A stretch of DNA of 64,000 nucleotides, taken from assembly GCA_002842215.1 (NCBI GenBank), contig PHCC01000024.1, positions 164,471-228,470 on the forward strand, given 5' to 3'. The stretch comes from Betaproteobacteria bacterium HGW-Betaproteobacteria-9. Its GTDB lineage: Bacteria; Pseudomonadota; Gammaproteobacteria; Burkholderiales; Burkholderiaceae_C. The notes under the pieces are model-generated. The model searched no databases. It was given only the letters and a program-made list of their open reading frames with translations, and was not told the DNA's origin. The translations under genes and the position numbers were made by a program. Shown here piece after piece: positions 9,993-18,991 of this stretch (the stretch's first letter is position 1; each line of letters begins with the position of its first letter).

Positions 9993-10781
9993 TCACTGGT
10001 GCTGGAACACCGCCTTGCGTTTGTTCACGAAGGCGTCCATGCCTTCTTTCTGGTCGGCCGTGGCGAACAGCGCGTGGAACAGGCGGCGCTCGAACATCAC
10101 ACCGTCGGCCAGTCCGCCTTCGAAGGCGCGGTTGACGCATTCCTTGGCGGCCATCACGCTCGGCTGCGAGAACTCGCAGATCATGAGCGCGGCGCCCAGG
10201 GCCTCGTCCATCAGCTTGTCCAGCGGCACCACGCGGCTCACCAGCCCGGCGCGTTCGGCCTCGGTGGCGTCCATCATGCGGCCGGTCAGGGCCATGTCCA
10301 TGGCCTTGGCCTTGCCCACGGCGCGCGGCAGGCGCTGCGTGCCACCAGCGCCGGGGATGATGCCGAGCTTGATCTCGGGCTGGCCGAACCTGGCGTTGTC
10401 GGCGGCGATGATGAAGTCGCACATCATGGCCAGCTCACAGCCGCCACCCAGAGCGAAGCCGCTCACCGCCGCGATCACCGGCTTGCGCACGCTGCGGATG
10501 GTTTCCCAGTTGCGGGTGATGTAGTCGCCCTTGTAGACGTCGGCGAAGGTGTAGGTCGCCATGGCGCCGATGTCTGCACCCGCGGCAAAAGCCTTTTCGC
10601 TGCCGGTGATGATCATGCAGCCGATGCTTTCGTCGGCATCAAACGCCTGGAGCGCGGCGCCCAGCTCGGTCATCAGCTGGTCGTTCAGCGCGTTGAGCTG
10701 CTTGGGGCGGTTCAGGGTGATGACGCCCACGCGGCCCTCGGTGCGCACGGTGATCAGTTCGGGGGTGGCGGTTTCGCTCAT
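9993..10781 (-). CDS. Enoyl-CoA hydratase, short-chain (crotonase family)
   Basis: 262 residues of the crotonase fold with both catalytic glutamates in context (CELAMMCDF, and [18 protein letters not shown]), the AAGADIGAM oxyanion loop and the usual C-terminal helices. It hydrates 2-enoyl-CoA. It lies divergent from paaG, so it could be a PaaF-type enzyme, but its own upstream palindrome differs from the one in front of paaG and resembles LiuR-type operators. A role in branched-chain or short fatty acid breakdown is therefore equally possible. Confidence 0.92.
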   Translation of the reverse strand: MSETATPELITVRTEGRVGVITLNRPKQLNALNDQLMTELGAALQAFDADESIGCMIITGSEKAFAAGADIGAMATYTFADVYKGDYITRNWETIRSVRKPVIAAVSGFALGGGCELAMMCDFIIAADNARFGQPEIKLGIIPGAGGTQRLPRAVGKAKAMDMALTGRMMDATEAERAGLVSRVVPLDKLMDEALGAALMICEFSQPSVMAAKECVNRAFEGGLADGVMFERRLFHALFATADQKEGMDAFVNKRKAVFQHQ

Positions 10782-10808
10782 GGTGTTTCCTCGGGTGGTG
10801 TGTGATGA

Positions 10809-10824
10809 TTGACGTAAACGTCAA
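10809..10824. promoter_or_regulatory. Palindromic operator, LiuR-like, in front of the enoyl-CoA hydratase
   Basis: TTGACGT-AA-ACGTCAA is a perfect 16-bp dyad, 28 bp upstream of the hydratase ATG. From memory it resembles operators of the MerR-family regulator LiuR, which controls branched-chain amino acid and acyl-CoA degradation genes in proteobacteria. No liuR gene is in the window. Confidence 0.55.
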
Positions 10825-10864
10825 CTATAGCGGGCCGTCCAATGCCAGGCCACCCAAGGGAAAA

Positions 10865-10892
10865 CATTAACCGACCGTTGGGTCGGTTAATG
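10865..10892. promoter_or_regulatory. Palindromic operator in front of paaGIK (PaaR/TetR-type)
   Basis: A perfect inverted repeat with 12-bp arms (CATTAACCGACC and its complement) around GTTG, 65 bp upstream of paaG. The ACCGACC-GGTCGGT core is typical of TetR-family operators and fits a PaaR-type repressor of phenylacetate genes. A possible -10 (TAGATT) starts at 10894, so a bound repressor would block the promoter. Confidence 0.65.
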
Positions 10893-10956
10893 GTAGATTG
10901 CCGTTCCCATCCCACCACCAGCGCTGCGGAACGACGGCGCCAGGAGACAGACACCC

Positions 10957-11763
10957 ATGAACGCACCCGCCGCGGGCAGCACCGTGCTCTACGAAGAGCG
11001 TGGCGCCGTCGCCCTTGTCACGCTCAACCGCCCGGACGCCCTCAACAGTTTCACGCGCCAGATGCACCGCGAGCTGTGGGCCGCGCTGGACCGCGCCGAG
11101 GCCAACCCGGTGATCCGCTCCATGGTCATCACCGGTGCGGGCCGTGGCTTCTGTGCCGGTGCCGACCTGGCTGAGTTCGACTTCGAGCCCGGCCCCGATC
11201 TGGTCAAACGTGCCGACCCCGGGCCGGTGATCGATCAGGCCTTCAACCCCACAGCGCGGCGCATCCAGTCGCTGCGATTTCCGGTGATCGCCGCCGTGAA
11301 CGGCGTGGCCGCGGGCGCGGGCGCCTCGCTGGCCATGACCTGCGACATCGCCATCGCCGCGCCGGGCGCGAGCTTCATCCAGGCTTTCAGCAAGATCGGC
11401 CTGATTCCCGACGCGGGCGGCAGCTGGTTCCTGGTCGAGCGGCTGGGCCTGGCGCGGGCGATGGCGCTGGCCATGACCGGCGACAAGTTGCCCGCCGCGC
11501 AGGCGAAAGAGTGGGGAATGATCTGGGACGTGCAGGACGATCCGCTGGCCGCCGCGCTGGCTGTTGCCGAGAAACTGGCCGTGATGCCGACCAAGGCCCT
11601 GGTCGCCACGCGCGCGCTGCTGCGCGACGCCGGCACCCGCACGCTGAACCAGCAGCTCGACGTGGAGCGCGACACGCAGTCGGCCCTGGGCGCCACGCAC
11701 GACTACATCGAAGGCGTGATGGCGTTCCGCCAGAAGCGCCCGCCGCAGTTCAAGGGGGAATGA
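10957..11763 (+). CDS. paaG: 2-(1,2-epoxy-1,2-dihydrophenyl)acetyl-CoA isomerase PaaG-type
   Basis: 268 residues, crotonase fold, with GRGFCAGADLAEF, GVAAGAGASLAMTCD and the FSKIGLIPDAGGSWFL segment with the conserved acidic residue of PaaG proteins. PaaG isomerises the ring epoxide of phenylacetyl-CoA to an oxepin in the aerobic hybrid pathway. It heads paaG-paaI-paaK, with paaI overlapping its stop by ATGA. The family is broad, so the assignment leans on the two following genes. Confidence 0.88.
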   Translation: MNAPAAGSTVLYEERGAVALVTLNRPDALNSFTRQMHRELWAALDRAEANPVIRSMVITGAGRGFCAGADLAEFDFEPGPDLVKRADPGPVIDQAFNPTARRIQSLRFPVIAAVNGVAAGAGASLAMTCDIAIAAPGASFIQAFSKIGLIPDAGGSWFLVERLGLARAMALAMTGDKLPAAQAKEWGMIWDVQDDPLAAALAVAEKLAVMPTKALVATRALLRDAGTRTLNQQLDVERDTQSALGATHDYIEGVMAFRQKRPPQFKGE

Positions 11764-12206
11764 CGGTGACCCCTCAAGAACGAGCCAACAGGGTGGGTGA
11801 ATCCATGTTCGCCGTGGACGTGGCGGCCCGCGAGACCATGGGCATCGAACTGGTCAGCGTCGGGCCCGGGCGCGCCGTGTTGCGCATGGCCGTCAAGCCG
11901 CTGCACCTCAATGGCCACCAGATCTGCCACGGCGGCTTCATCTTCACGCTGGCCGACACGACCTTCGCCTACGCCTGCAACAGCTACAACAAGAACGCGG
12001 TGGCCGCCGGCTGCAGTATCGAATTCCTCAAGCCCGGGCATGCGGGCGATGTGCTCACCTGCGAAGGCGTGGAGCAGACCCTGCAGGGCCGGCACGGTAT
12101 TTACGACATGCGGGTAACCAACCAGAAGGGAGAGGTGATCGCGATGTTCAGAGGCAAGAGTGCGGTGATTCCCGGGCAGGTCTTTCCCGAAGAGGTGCAG
12201 GCATGA
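11760..12206 (+). CDS. paaI: Hydroxyphenylacetyl-CoA thioesterase PaaI
   Basis: 148 residues, hot-dog fold, with the PaaI signature HLNGHQICHGGFIFTLAD and the acid residue of the catalytic helix. PaaI hydrolyses stalled (hydroxy)phenylacetyl-CoA products and so frees coenzyme A. The start overlaps the paaG stop (ATGA) and its own stop overlaps paaK (ATGA), so the three are translationally coupled. Confidence 0.93.
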   Translation: MTVTPQERANRVGESMFAVDVAARETMGIELVSVGPGRAVLRMAVKPLHLNGHQICHGGFIFTLADTTFAYACNSYNKNAVAAGCSIEFLKPGHAGDVLTCEGVEQTLQGRHGIYDMRVTNQKGEVIAMFRGKSAVIPGQVFPEEVQA

Positions 12207-13498
12207 ACCACTTCCCGCTGGAACCCATCGAAAGAGCCAGCATCGACGAGTTGCGCGCCCTGCAGCTCAAACGCCTGCAGGGCACGCTGCGCCACGCGTA
12301 CCAGAACTCCCCGGTGTACAAGGCCAAGTTCGACGAGGCCGGTGTGCACCCCGACGACTGCCGGTCGCTGAGCGACCTGGCCAAGTTTCCGTTCACCACC
12401 AAGAAGGACCTGCGCGACAGCTACCCGTTTGGCATGTTTGCCGTGCCACGCGAAAAATGCGCGCGCATCCATGCCAGCAGCGGCACCACGGGCAAACCGA
12501 CCGTGGTCGGCTACACGCTGAAAGACATCGACACCTGGTCCAACGTGGTGGCGCGCAGCATCCGCGCCAGCGGCGCGCGGCCGGGCGACTTGGTGCACGT
12601 GAGCTACGGCTACGGCCTGTTCACCGGCGGCCTGGGCGCGCACTACGGCGCCGAGAAACTCGGCCTGACCGTGGTGCCCTTCGGCGGCGGCCAGACCGAG
12701 CGCCAAGTGCAGCTGATGCAGGACTTCCGGCCCGACATCATCATGGTCACGCCGAGCTACATGCTCGCCATTGCCGACGAATTCGAGCGCCTGGGCCTGG
12801 ACCCGAGCGAAAGCAGCCTGCGCATCGGCATCTTCGGCGCCGAACCCTGGACCAACGACATGCGGCTGGCGATCGAACAGCGCATGGGCATCGATGCGGT
12901 GGACATCTACGGCCTGTCCGAAGTGATGGGTCCGGGCGTGGCCAACGAGTGCGTGGAGACCAAGGATGGGCCGACCATCTGGGAGGACCATTTCTACCCC
13001 GAGGTCATCAACCCGGACACGGGTGAGCCGGTGGCCGACGGCGAGATGGGCGAGCTGGTGTTCACCAGCCTGACCAAGGAGGCGCTGCCCATCATCCGCT
13101 ACCGCACGCGCGATCTCACGCGCTTGCTGCCGGGCACGGCGCGCACCATGCGCCGCATGGAAAAGATCACCGGCCGCAGCGACGACATGATGATCGTGCG
13201 CGGCGTCAACGTGTTCCCGACGCAGATCGAGGAGCTGATCCTCAAGCGCCCCGAGCTCAGCGCGCACTACCAGTGTGTGCTCACGCGCGAAGGCCACATG
13301 GACACCCTGTCGGTGGTGGTCGAGACGTGCCAGGGTCTCGCACCCGAGAGCATCGAAGCGCGCACCGCCGCCGAACGGTTGCGCCACGAGGTGAAGGTGT
13401 TCGTGGGCAGCAGCGTCGAGGTGGTGCTCAAACCCGAGGGCGGCGTGGAGCGCAGCCAAGGCAAGGCCAAGCGGGTGCTGGACCTGCGGCCGAAGTAA
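12203..13498 (+). CDS. paaK: Phenylacetate-CoA ligase PaaK
   Basis: 431 residues, ANL superfamily adenylating enzyme. The P-loop-like ASSGTTGKPT, the YGLSEVMGPGVA motif and the C-terminal RGVNVFPTQIE hinge and lysine-containing tail are all present. It activates phenylacetate to phenylacetyl-CoA with ATP, the first step of the pathway. It is the last gene of the coupled trio. The ring-epoxidase genes paaABCDE are not in the window. Confidence 0.95.
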   Translation: MNHFPLEPIERASIDELRALQLKRLQGTLRHAYQNSPVYKAKFDEAGVHPDDCRSLSDLAKFPFTTKKDLRDSYPFGMFAVPREKCARIHASSGTTGKPTVVGYTLKDIDTWSNVVARSIRASGARPGDLVHVSYGYGLFTGGLGAHYGAEKLGLTVVPFGGGQTERQVQLMQDFRPDIIMVTPSYMLAIADEFERLGLDPSESSLRIGIFGAEPWTNDMRLAIEQRMGIDAVDIYGLSEVMGPGVANECVETKDGPTIWEDHFYPEVINPDTGEPVADGEMGELVFTSLTKEALPIIRYRTRDLTRLLPGTARTMRRMEKITGRSDDMMIVRGVNVFPTQIEELILKRPELSAHYQCVLTREGHMDTLSVVVETCQGLAPESIEARTAAERLRHEVKVFVGSSVEVVLKPEGGVERSQGKAKRVLDLRPK

Positions 13499-13634
13499 TT
13501 CGGCCCCCGAGCGTCACATCGACTGCGTCGCTGCGCCGGGGCTCCGCCGCTGCGCGGGTCGCTGCCCTCCAAGGGGCTGTTTCGCATTGGGGCAGCCCGG
13601 CGGCGAAACTTCGGCCGCCACACGCCGCCGCTGG

Positions 13635-15476
13635 TCAGGCCGCTGAGGCCAGCCAGTGCTTGAGCAGGCTGGCGTCGCCGACCGTCAAGCGCACCGCCTG
13701 CGTCGGCGCCGGCCATTCCAGCGGGCAGCGCAGCAGGCGTTTGTCGCGCGAGACCAGGGCGGTGAGTTTCTGGCGCTGGCCGCGCAGCTGGGCCACTTCG
13801 TCGAGCTTGTGAACCCGCCAGGCTTCCGCCGGCTGGCCGCGCCTGGGCGGCGCGAATTCCACGCCCAGCCACTCGTCGCCCGCGGCCATGCCCGCGGCCT
13901 CGGCCGTGCCGCCGCGCAACACGTTCTTGAGCACCAGGCCGTGCGTCTCGCTCACGCGCAGGCCGAGTTGCTGGGCCAGCGGGGCCTTGTCCTGAATCAC
14001 TTTGGCGCCGTGTTGCTGCAACAGGGCCAGCACCGGCAGATCGGAAGTGCCGTGCACCCAGTCGCGCAGTTCGCGGTCGAAGGCTCGCCCGCCCAGGCGC
14101 TTGAGTGCGCGCGCGAAATCGGCTTCTTTCATCGGACCACCGCTGGTTTGCGCCCAGAGTTCGCGCATCACGGCGTCGAGCGTGCTGTGGCCCTCGGCGC
14201 GCAGCGTGAGGTCGAAGCACATCGCCACCAGAGCACCCTTGGTGTAGTAGCTCACCGTGGCGTTGGGGGTGTTTTCGTGGATGCGGTAGTACTTCATCCA
14301 GGCGTCGAAGCTGGCCTGGGCGGCGGTCTGCACCTGCTGGCCAGGTGTCTGCTGCACCTGGTTGAAGGTCTTCATCACCAGTTGGAGGTAGGTGGTGTCG
14401 TCGATCAGGCCGGCGCGCCGCAGGATCAGGTCGTCGTAGTAGCTGGTGAAGCCTTCGAAAAACCAGAGCAGCTCGGTGTAGTTTTCCTGGTCGTAGTCGT
14501 AGCGCTTGAACTCGGCCGGGCGCAGGCGTTTGACGTTCCAGGTGTGGAAGTACTCGTGGCTGATCAGGCCGAGCAGGGTGGTGTAACCGTCGGTGGCTTT
14601 TAGCGCTGGTGGCTTTTCATCCTTGGCGAGCAGCTTCGGCAGGTCGGTGCGCTGGCAGACGAGGGCGGTGGAGTTGCGGTGCTCCAGCCCGCCGTAGCCC
14701 TCGCCGCTGGCGTGCATCATGAAGAGGTAACTCTTGAACGGTGCTTCGCCACCCGTGCCGTGCCAGAAGCCGATCTGGGCCTCGCAGATGCGGCGCGTGT
14801 CGGCCAGCAGGCGTTCGCCGTCGAACCAGCCGCCCGCGCCGCTGACCACGAAGCGGTGGGGCACACCGTGGGCCACGAACTCGCCGCGCCAGAAGCTGCC
14901 CAGCTCCACCGGGCAGTCGGCGAGTTCGTCGTAGTCCTGCGCGGTGTAATGGCCGAAGCCGGCGCCATCCACCTCGGAGCTGGTCAGCCCGGTGGCGACC
15001 CGCCAGCCCGCGGGTGCCTGTCCGGGAACAACTTCCAGGCCTTGCGCCTGGTCTTCCTGCCCGTTCACGCGCAGGCACAGGCTGGTGGCGTTGAAGAAAC
15101 CTCGGGTGCTGTCGAGGAAGGCGGTGCGCACCGAGGCGTCGAATGCGTAGACCTCGTAGCGCAGCACGAGCGGGTGGCCGGCATCGGCCATCACCTGCCA
15201 GCTGTTCTTGTCGAGCTGGCGCAGCGACACCGGTTCACCACCCTGTGTGGCCTGCAGGTGCTGCAGGTGTTGCGAGAACTCGCGCACCAGGTAGCTGCCC
15301 GGAATCCACACCGGCAGACTCAGGCGTTGGCGCGGCGCCGGGTGATCGATCTCCAGCGTGATGGCGAACAGATGGGCTTGCGGGCTCAGCACCTCGACGC
15401 GGTAGCGGACGCTGGGCTTCGCTGCGGCTGCAGAGGCCGCTTTGGCGCGCGGGGAGGTCCGTCGAGGGAGGTTCAT
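13635..15476 (-). CDS. M61 family metallopeptidase with PDZ domain
   Basis: 613 residues. The zinc-binding motif HEYFH is at 307-311, followed by NVKRLRPAEF with the third ligand. A beta-rich N-terminal domain precedes it, and a PDZ domain follows near residues 480-570 (LVLKNVLRGGTAEAAGMAAGDEWLGVEF is the core, given here in parts as LRGGTAEAAGM). M61 enzymes are glycyl aminopeptidase-like. No signal peptide is seen, so it is probably cytoplasmic. The start at 15476 (MNLPRR) is chosen over 15509, which has no support. Confidence 0.9.
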   Translation of the reverse strand: MNLPRRTSPRAKAASAAAAKPSVRYRVEVLSPQAHLFAITLEIDHPAPRQRLSLPVWIPGSYLVREFSQHLQHLQATQGGEPVSLRQLDKNSWQVMADAGHPLVLRYEVYAFDASVRTAFLDSTRGFFNATSLCLRVNGQEDQAQGLEVVPGQAPAGWRVATGLTSSEVDGAGFGHYTAQDYDELADCPVELGSFWRGEFVAHGVPHRFVVSGAGGWFDGERLLADTRRICEAQIGFWHGTGGEAPFKSYLFMMHASGEGYGGLEHRNSTALVCQRTDLPKLLAKDEKPPALKATDGYTTLLGLISHEYFHTWNVKRLRPAEFKRYDYDQENYTELLWFFEGFTSYYDDLILRRAGLIDDTTYLQLVMKTFNQVQQTPGQQVQTAAQASFDAWMKYYRIHENTPNATVSYYTKGALVAMCFDLTLRAEGHSTLDAVMRELWAQTSGGPMKEADFARALKRLGGRAFDRELRDWVHGTSDLPVLALLQQHGAKVIQDKAPLAQQLGLRVSETHGLVLKNVLRGGTAEAAGMAAGDEWLGVEFAPPRRGQPAEAWRVHKLDEVAQLRGQRQKLTALVSRDKRLLRCPLEWPAPTQAVRLTVGDASLLKHWLASAA

Positions 15477-15486
15477 GGAAGTCCGT

Positions 15487-15966
15487 TCACAGGGCGCCAG
15501 CGCCCACAAAACAACAGAGCGCTGCCACCGCCGAGAGACGGAAGCGCAGGGTCAGCCAGGCCTGCAGGCCGGCGCTGGTATAGAGCGTGCGGTCGGCCAG
15601 GTAGCTCAGCACCAGCACGAAACCCAGCCAGGCCAGACCGGCGAACGGCGGCATGAGCACACCGGGCCAGGCCAGCAGCGAGGGCACGATGCCCCATAGA
15701 AAGTGATTGCGCTGGGCGTGGTGCGGGCGCTCGGCGAGGTCCGCCGCCCGCCGGCTGGCCAGCCAGCCAATGCCCCAGTGCACCCCGCCCAGAAAGGACG
15801 CGATCAGCGCGGCGTAGGCGGCCAGCGCGATCGCCACCCAGGCCTGCAACGCGGCATCCACCAGCCAGAGCAAGGCGGCCAGCAACACAAAGGGGATCAG
15901 GCCGGCGTGGCCCAGGGTCCGCACCAGGGCGGTGTCGTTCGGGTCGTGCAGCACCGGCGCGGTCAT
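15487..15966 (-). CDS. DUF3429 membrane protein
   Basis: 159 residues with about five hydrophobic helices and the family phrase FLGGVHWGIGW. Function unknown. It is 10 bp upstream of the M61 peptidase gene and 12 bp after dsbC, so the three minus-strand genes probably form one unit. Confidence 0.85.
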   Translation of the reverse strand: MTAPVLHDPNDTALVRTLGHAGLIPFVLLAALLWLVDAALQAWVAIALAAYAALIASFLGGVHWGIGWLASRRAADLAERPHHAQRNHFLWGIVPSLLAWPGVLMPPFAGLAWLGFVLVLSYLADRTLYTSAGLQAWLTLRFRLSAVAALCCFVGAGAL

Positions 15967-15978
15967 CCAGCGCGCGGA

Positions 15979-16692
15979 TCAGGGCTTGGCTTCGGCGAGC
16001 AGCTTCTCGACGCGGTCGGCGCCGATGGCGCCCGGCACGCGCGATCCGTCGGCAAAGATGATGGTGGGAGTGCCGGTGATGCGGGCCTTCTTGCCGAACT
16101 CGAAGTTGCGGGCCACGGCGGCTGCATCGCATTTCGCGGTGGGCGGTGTCACGTCCTTGACCATCCAGTCGAGGAAGGCCTTGCCTTTGTCCTTGGCGCA
16201 CCAGATGTTGCGCGACTTTTCGCCCGAGTCGGCGCTGAGGATGGGGTAGAGGAACACGTGGACCGTGACGTTGTCGATCTTGACCAGGTCGCGTTCGAAG
16301 CGCTTGCAGTAGCCGCAGTTCGGGTCTTCAAACACGGCCATCTTGCGTTTGCCATCGCCACGCACGATGGTGAAGGCGTCCTTGAGTGGCAGGTCCTTGA
16401 AGGCGATGGCGGTGAGCTTTTCAACCCGCTGTTCGGTCAGGTCCTGCTGGGCCTTGGTGTCGATCAGCGAGCCCTGGATCAGGAAGTCGCCTTTTTCGTC
16501 GGTGTAGAAGATGTCGCTGTGGTTGATGCGCACCTCGTACAGGCCGGGCATCGGCGTCTTGGTGATTTCATCGATGGCGGGCAGCTTGGGCAGGCGTTCG
16601 GCCAGGTTCTTGCGGATGGTGGCTTCCTGCGCGAACGCGCTCAGCGACAGCGCAGCGAGCAGCGCGAGCAGGGGGATCTTGGCGAGTTTCAT
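15979..16692 (-). CDS. dsbC: Periplasmic disulfide isomerase DsbC
   Basis: 237 residues. The signal peptide (MKLAKIPLLALLAALSLSAF, cut near AQEA) precedes an N-terminal dimerisation domain, a helical linker and a thioredoxin domain with the active site PNCGYC and the cis-proline segment TGTPT. DsbC reshuffles wrong disulfides in periplasmic proteins. DsbD, its electron donor, is not in the window. Confidence 0.93.
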   Translation of the reverse strand: MKLAKIPLLALLAALSLSAFAQEATIRKNLAERLPKLPAIDEITKTPMPGLYEVRINHSDIFYTDEKGDFLIQGSLIDTKAQQDLTEQRVEKLTAIAFKDLPLKDAFTIVRGDGKRKMAVFEDPNCGYCKRFERDLVKIDNVTVHVFLYPILSADSGEKSRNIWCAKDKGKAFLDWMVKDVTPPTAKCDAAAVARNFEFGKKARITGTPTIIFADGSRVPGAIGADRVEKLLAEAKP

Positions 16693-16739
16693 AAAGTGGC
16701 CCGAGGGCGTTCAAGGTTAAAAAGTCGACAGGGCTGGCA

Positions 16740-17927
16740 TCAGCCCGCCTGCCCCATGGCCTGGCGGGCCAGCCAGTGTTTCAGCGGGCCGAGGCGATCC
16801 ACGCCCGTCATGCCCCAGTTGCGCAGGGCCTGTACGCGGCTGTCGGTCTGGGCAAACAGCCCAAACAGGCCGTCGGTCAACCAGCCCATGGCGTTCACAT
16901 CGGCCTGCCGCGCGCGCTCGTAGCGCCGCAGCAGCTTCAGGTCGCCCAGCTCGCGCCAGTACTCGCGCCCATGCAGCACGCGGGCCAGTTCGGCGGCATC
17001 GGCCAGGCCCACATTGAGTCCCTGTCCGGCCAGCGGGTGCATGGCGTGGGCCGCATCGCCCGCGAGCACCACACCGCCCTGGGGCGTGCGGGCGATCCAG
17101 CGCTGGGCTTTGGAGAGCTCCAGGGGCCAGGCCTGGGCCGGGCTTTCCAGCTGCATGTCGCCAAGCGCCTGCGCACACCGCGTCTGCACCGCTTGCGCCA
17201 GCGCCTCGGGCGCGGCCGCCAGCCAGTGATCGGCCTGCTGTGCTTCCAGTGACCACACCAGCGCCACAGAGTTCCCTTGCGCTCCCTCCAGTGGCAGCAG
17301 GGCCATGATTTCGCCGTTCTGGAACCACTGGCGGGCCACGCCGCCGTGAGGCTGGGCGCAGCGCAGGCGGGCGGCCACGGCCTTGTGCGGATAGGGGCGG
17401 ACCTCGTAGGTCAGCCCGAGTTCGTCGCGGGTGGCGCTGCGTTTGCCTTCGCAGATCACCGTGAGCGCGGCGGGTGGTGCTTCCGTCAGGCACTCGATGC
17501 CGCTCTGGAAATGCACGGCATGGGCCAATCGCTGTTCCAGCGCCGGAACGTCCACGATCCAGGTCAGTGCCTCGCTGCCCTGGTCGATCGCTGAAAACTG
17601 AAGGGCTCCGCCATGATCGCCATGGACCTGCATGCCGCTCACCGACGTCACGGTCGGGACGCCGGTTTCGGGCAAGGGGCTGCCGGCGGGCGCGGCGCTG
17701 TCTTCGGGCCAGGCGCGCACCGAGCGCAGCAGGTCGCGTGCCGCGGTGTTGAGCGCGTAGGCGCGCACATCGGGAATCCCGGACGCCGGGCGCGGGGCGC
17801 TGACCAGGGCCACACGCAGCCGATCACGGGCGAGCAAGAGCGCCAGGGTGTGCCCGACCACGCCGCCGCCCCGGATGGTGACGTCAAAACGCCGGAGGGC
17901 AGAGGAACGGGGGGAAGTGGGCGACAT
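16740..17927 (-). CDS. UbiH/UbiF/COQ6-family FAD monooxygenase
   Basis: 395 residues. FAD-binding motifs are GGGVVGHTLALLLA near the start and AGDAAHAMHPLAGQGLNVG near residue 300, which is the signature of ubiquinone-ring hydroxylases. It probably hydroxylates a ubiquinone precursor; which ring position (UbiH, UbiF or UbiI) cannot be told. It lies 47 bp before dsbC on the same strand. Confidence 0.9.
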   Translation of the reverse strand: MSPTSPRSSALRRFDVTIRGGGVVGHTLALLLARDRLRVALVSAPRPASGIPDVRAYALNTAARDLLRSVRAWPEDSAAPAGSPLPETGVPTVTSVSGMQVHGDHGGALQFSAIDQGSEALTWIVDVPALEQRLAHAVHFQSGIECLTEAPPAALTVICEGKRSATRDELGLTYEVRPYPHKAVAARLRCAQPHGGVARQWFQNGEIMALLPLEGAQGNSVALVWSLEAQQADHWLAAAPEALAQAVQTRCAQALGDMQLESPAQAWPLELSKAQRWIARTPQGGVVLAGDAAHAMHPLAGQGLNVGLADAAELARVLHGREYWRELGDLKLLRRYERARQADVNAMGWLTDGLFGLFAQTDSRVQALRNWGMTGVDRLGPLKHWLARQAMGQAG

Positions 17928-18017
17928 GGCGGGATTTTAGGAGCAGGGCACAATGCGCCCGATTCGCTCCGCCAAAACCCCCGTCCGCACCGGCCTGTAC
18001 CGACCGCCGCACCCGCC

Positions 18018-18902
18018 ATGACCACACCCACCGACGTGACCGCCCGAATCGACCAGCTCTGGATCTACCCGGTGAAGTCCTGCGCCGGCATCTCGCTCAA
18101 CGAAGCCGAACTGACGGAGACCGGGCTGGCCTACGACCGCAGCTGGATGGTGGTGGACGCGCAGGGCACATTCGTCACCCAGCGCGAGCTGCCGCGCATG
18201 GCGCTGATCCAGCCGGCGTTCAAGCTGGGCCAACTGGTGCTGCGTGCGCCCGGCATGCTGGCGCTGCACCTGGCGCTGGATGCCGCCGAAGCACCGCTGC
18301 GCGTGCGGGTCTGGGACGACGAAGTCGACGCCTACGACATGGGCGACGTGGCGGCGCAGTGGTTCAGCGATTTTCTGGGGCCGGACGCGCCCGCTGATCT
18401 GAAACGCCTGCGCCTGGCGCGATTTGATCCCGCGGTGCGCCGCCTGTGCAGCCTGAAGTGGACCGGTGGGCGCGAGTCCACCACCCAGTTCGCCGACGGT
18501 TTTGGTGTGCTGGTGACCAGCACGGCCTCGCTGGAAGAACTCAATGCGCGGCTCGTGCGGGCCGGCCACACGGCTGTGGAGGGGCGGCGCTTTCGCCCCA
18601 ACATCGTGCTCGGCGGTGTGGAGGCCCACGACGAAGACCGCCTTGGGCCCATGCACATCGCCACGGATGAGGGCGTCGCCGTCATGGAACCCGTGAAGCC
18701 CTGTGCGCGCTGTCCGATCCCCAACATCGACCCGGTCACCGCCACCGCTTCGCCGCTGGTGGGCGACACCCTGCAGGCCTACCGCGCCGACCCGCGCCTG
18801 AGCGGCGCCCTCACCTTTGGCATGAACGCGATCGTGCTGGCGGGCGACGGCCAGGTGCTGCGTGTGGGTCAGAGCGTGTCGGCCGACTGGCGTTTCGATT
18901 GA
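18018..18902 (+). CDS. MOSC domain protein (YcbX-like)
   Basis: 294 residues. An N-terminal beta-barrel MOSC_N domain (LWIYPVKSCAGISL) is followed by a MOSC domain with the conserved cysteine in KPCARCPIPNID. Members bind a molybdenum-cofactor sulfur centre and reduce N-hydroxylated compounds (YcbX) or remain uncharacterised. There is no ferredoxin domain at the C terminus, unlike YcbX. The start at 18018 matches the family; a longer in-frame start at 17613 would overlap the divergent hydroxylase. Confidence 0.88.
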   Translation: MTTPTDVTARIDQLWIYPVKSCAGISLNEAELTETGLAYDRSWMVVDAQGTFVTQRELPRMALIQPAFKLGQLVLRAPGMLALHLALDAAEAPLRVRVWDDEVDAYDMGDVAAQWFSDFLGPDAPADLKRLRLARFDPAVRRLCSLKWTGGRESTTQFADGFGVLVTSTASLEELNARLVRAGHTAVEGRRFRPNIVLGGVEAHDEDRLGPMHIATDEGVAVMEPVKPCARCPIPNIDPVTATASPLVGDTLQAYRADPRLSGALTFGMNAIVLAGDGQVLRVGQSVSADWRFD

Positions 18903-18991
18903 CCCCGCTGCCCGCGCGAGGGCAATGGCGGCGCCGAAACAGGCGGCCCCGCTAAAATCACCGGTTTCCCCGACCGACCCGAAAGTCCCCC

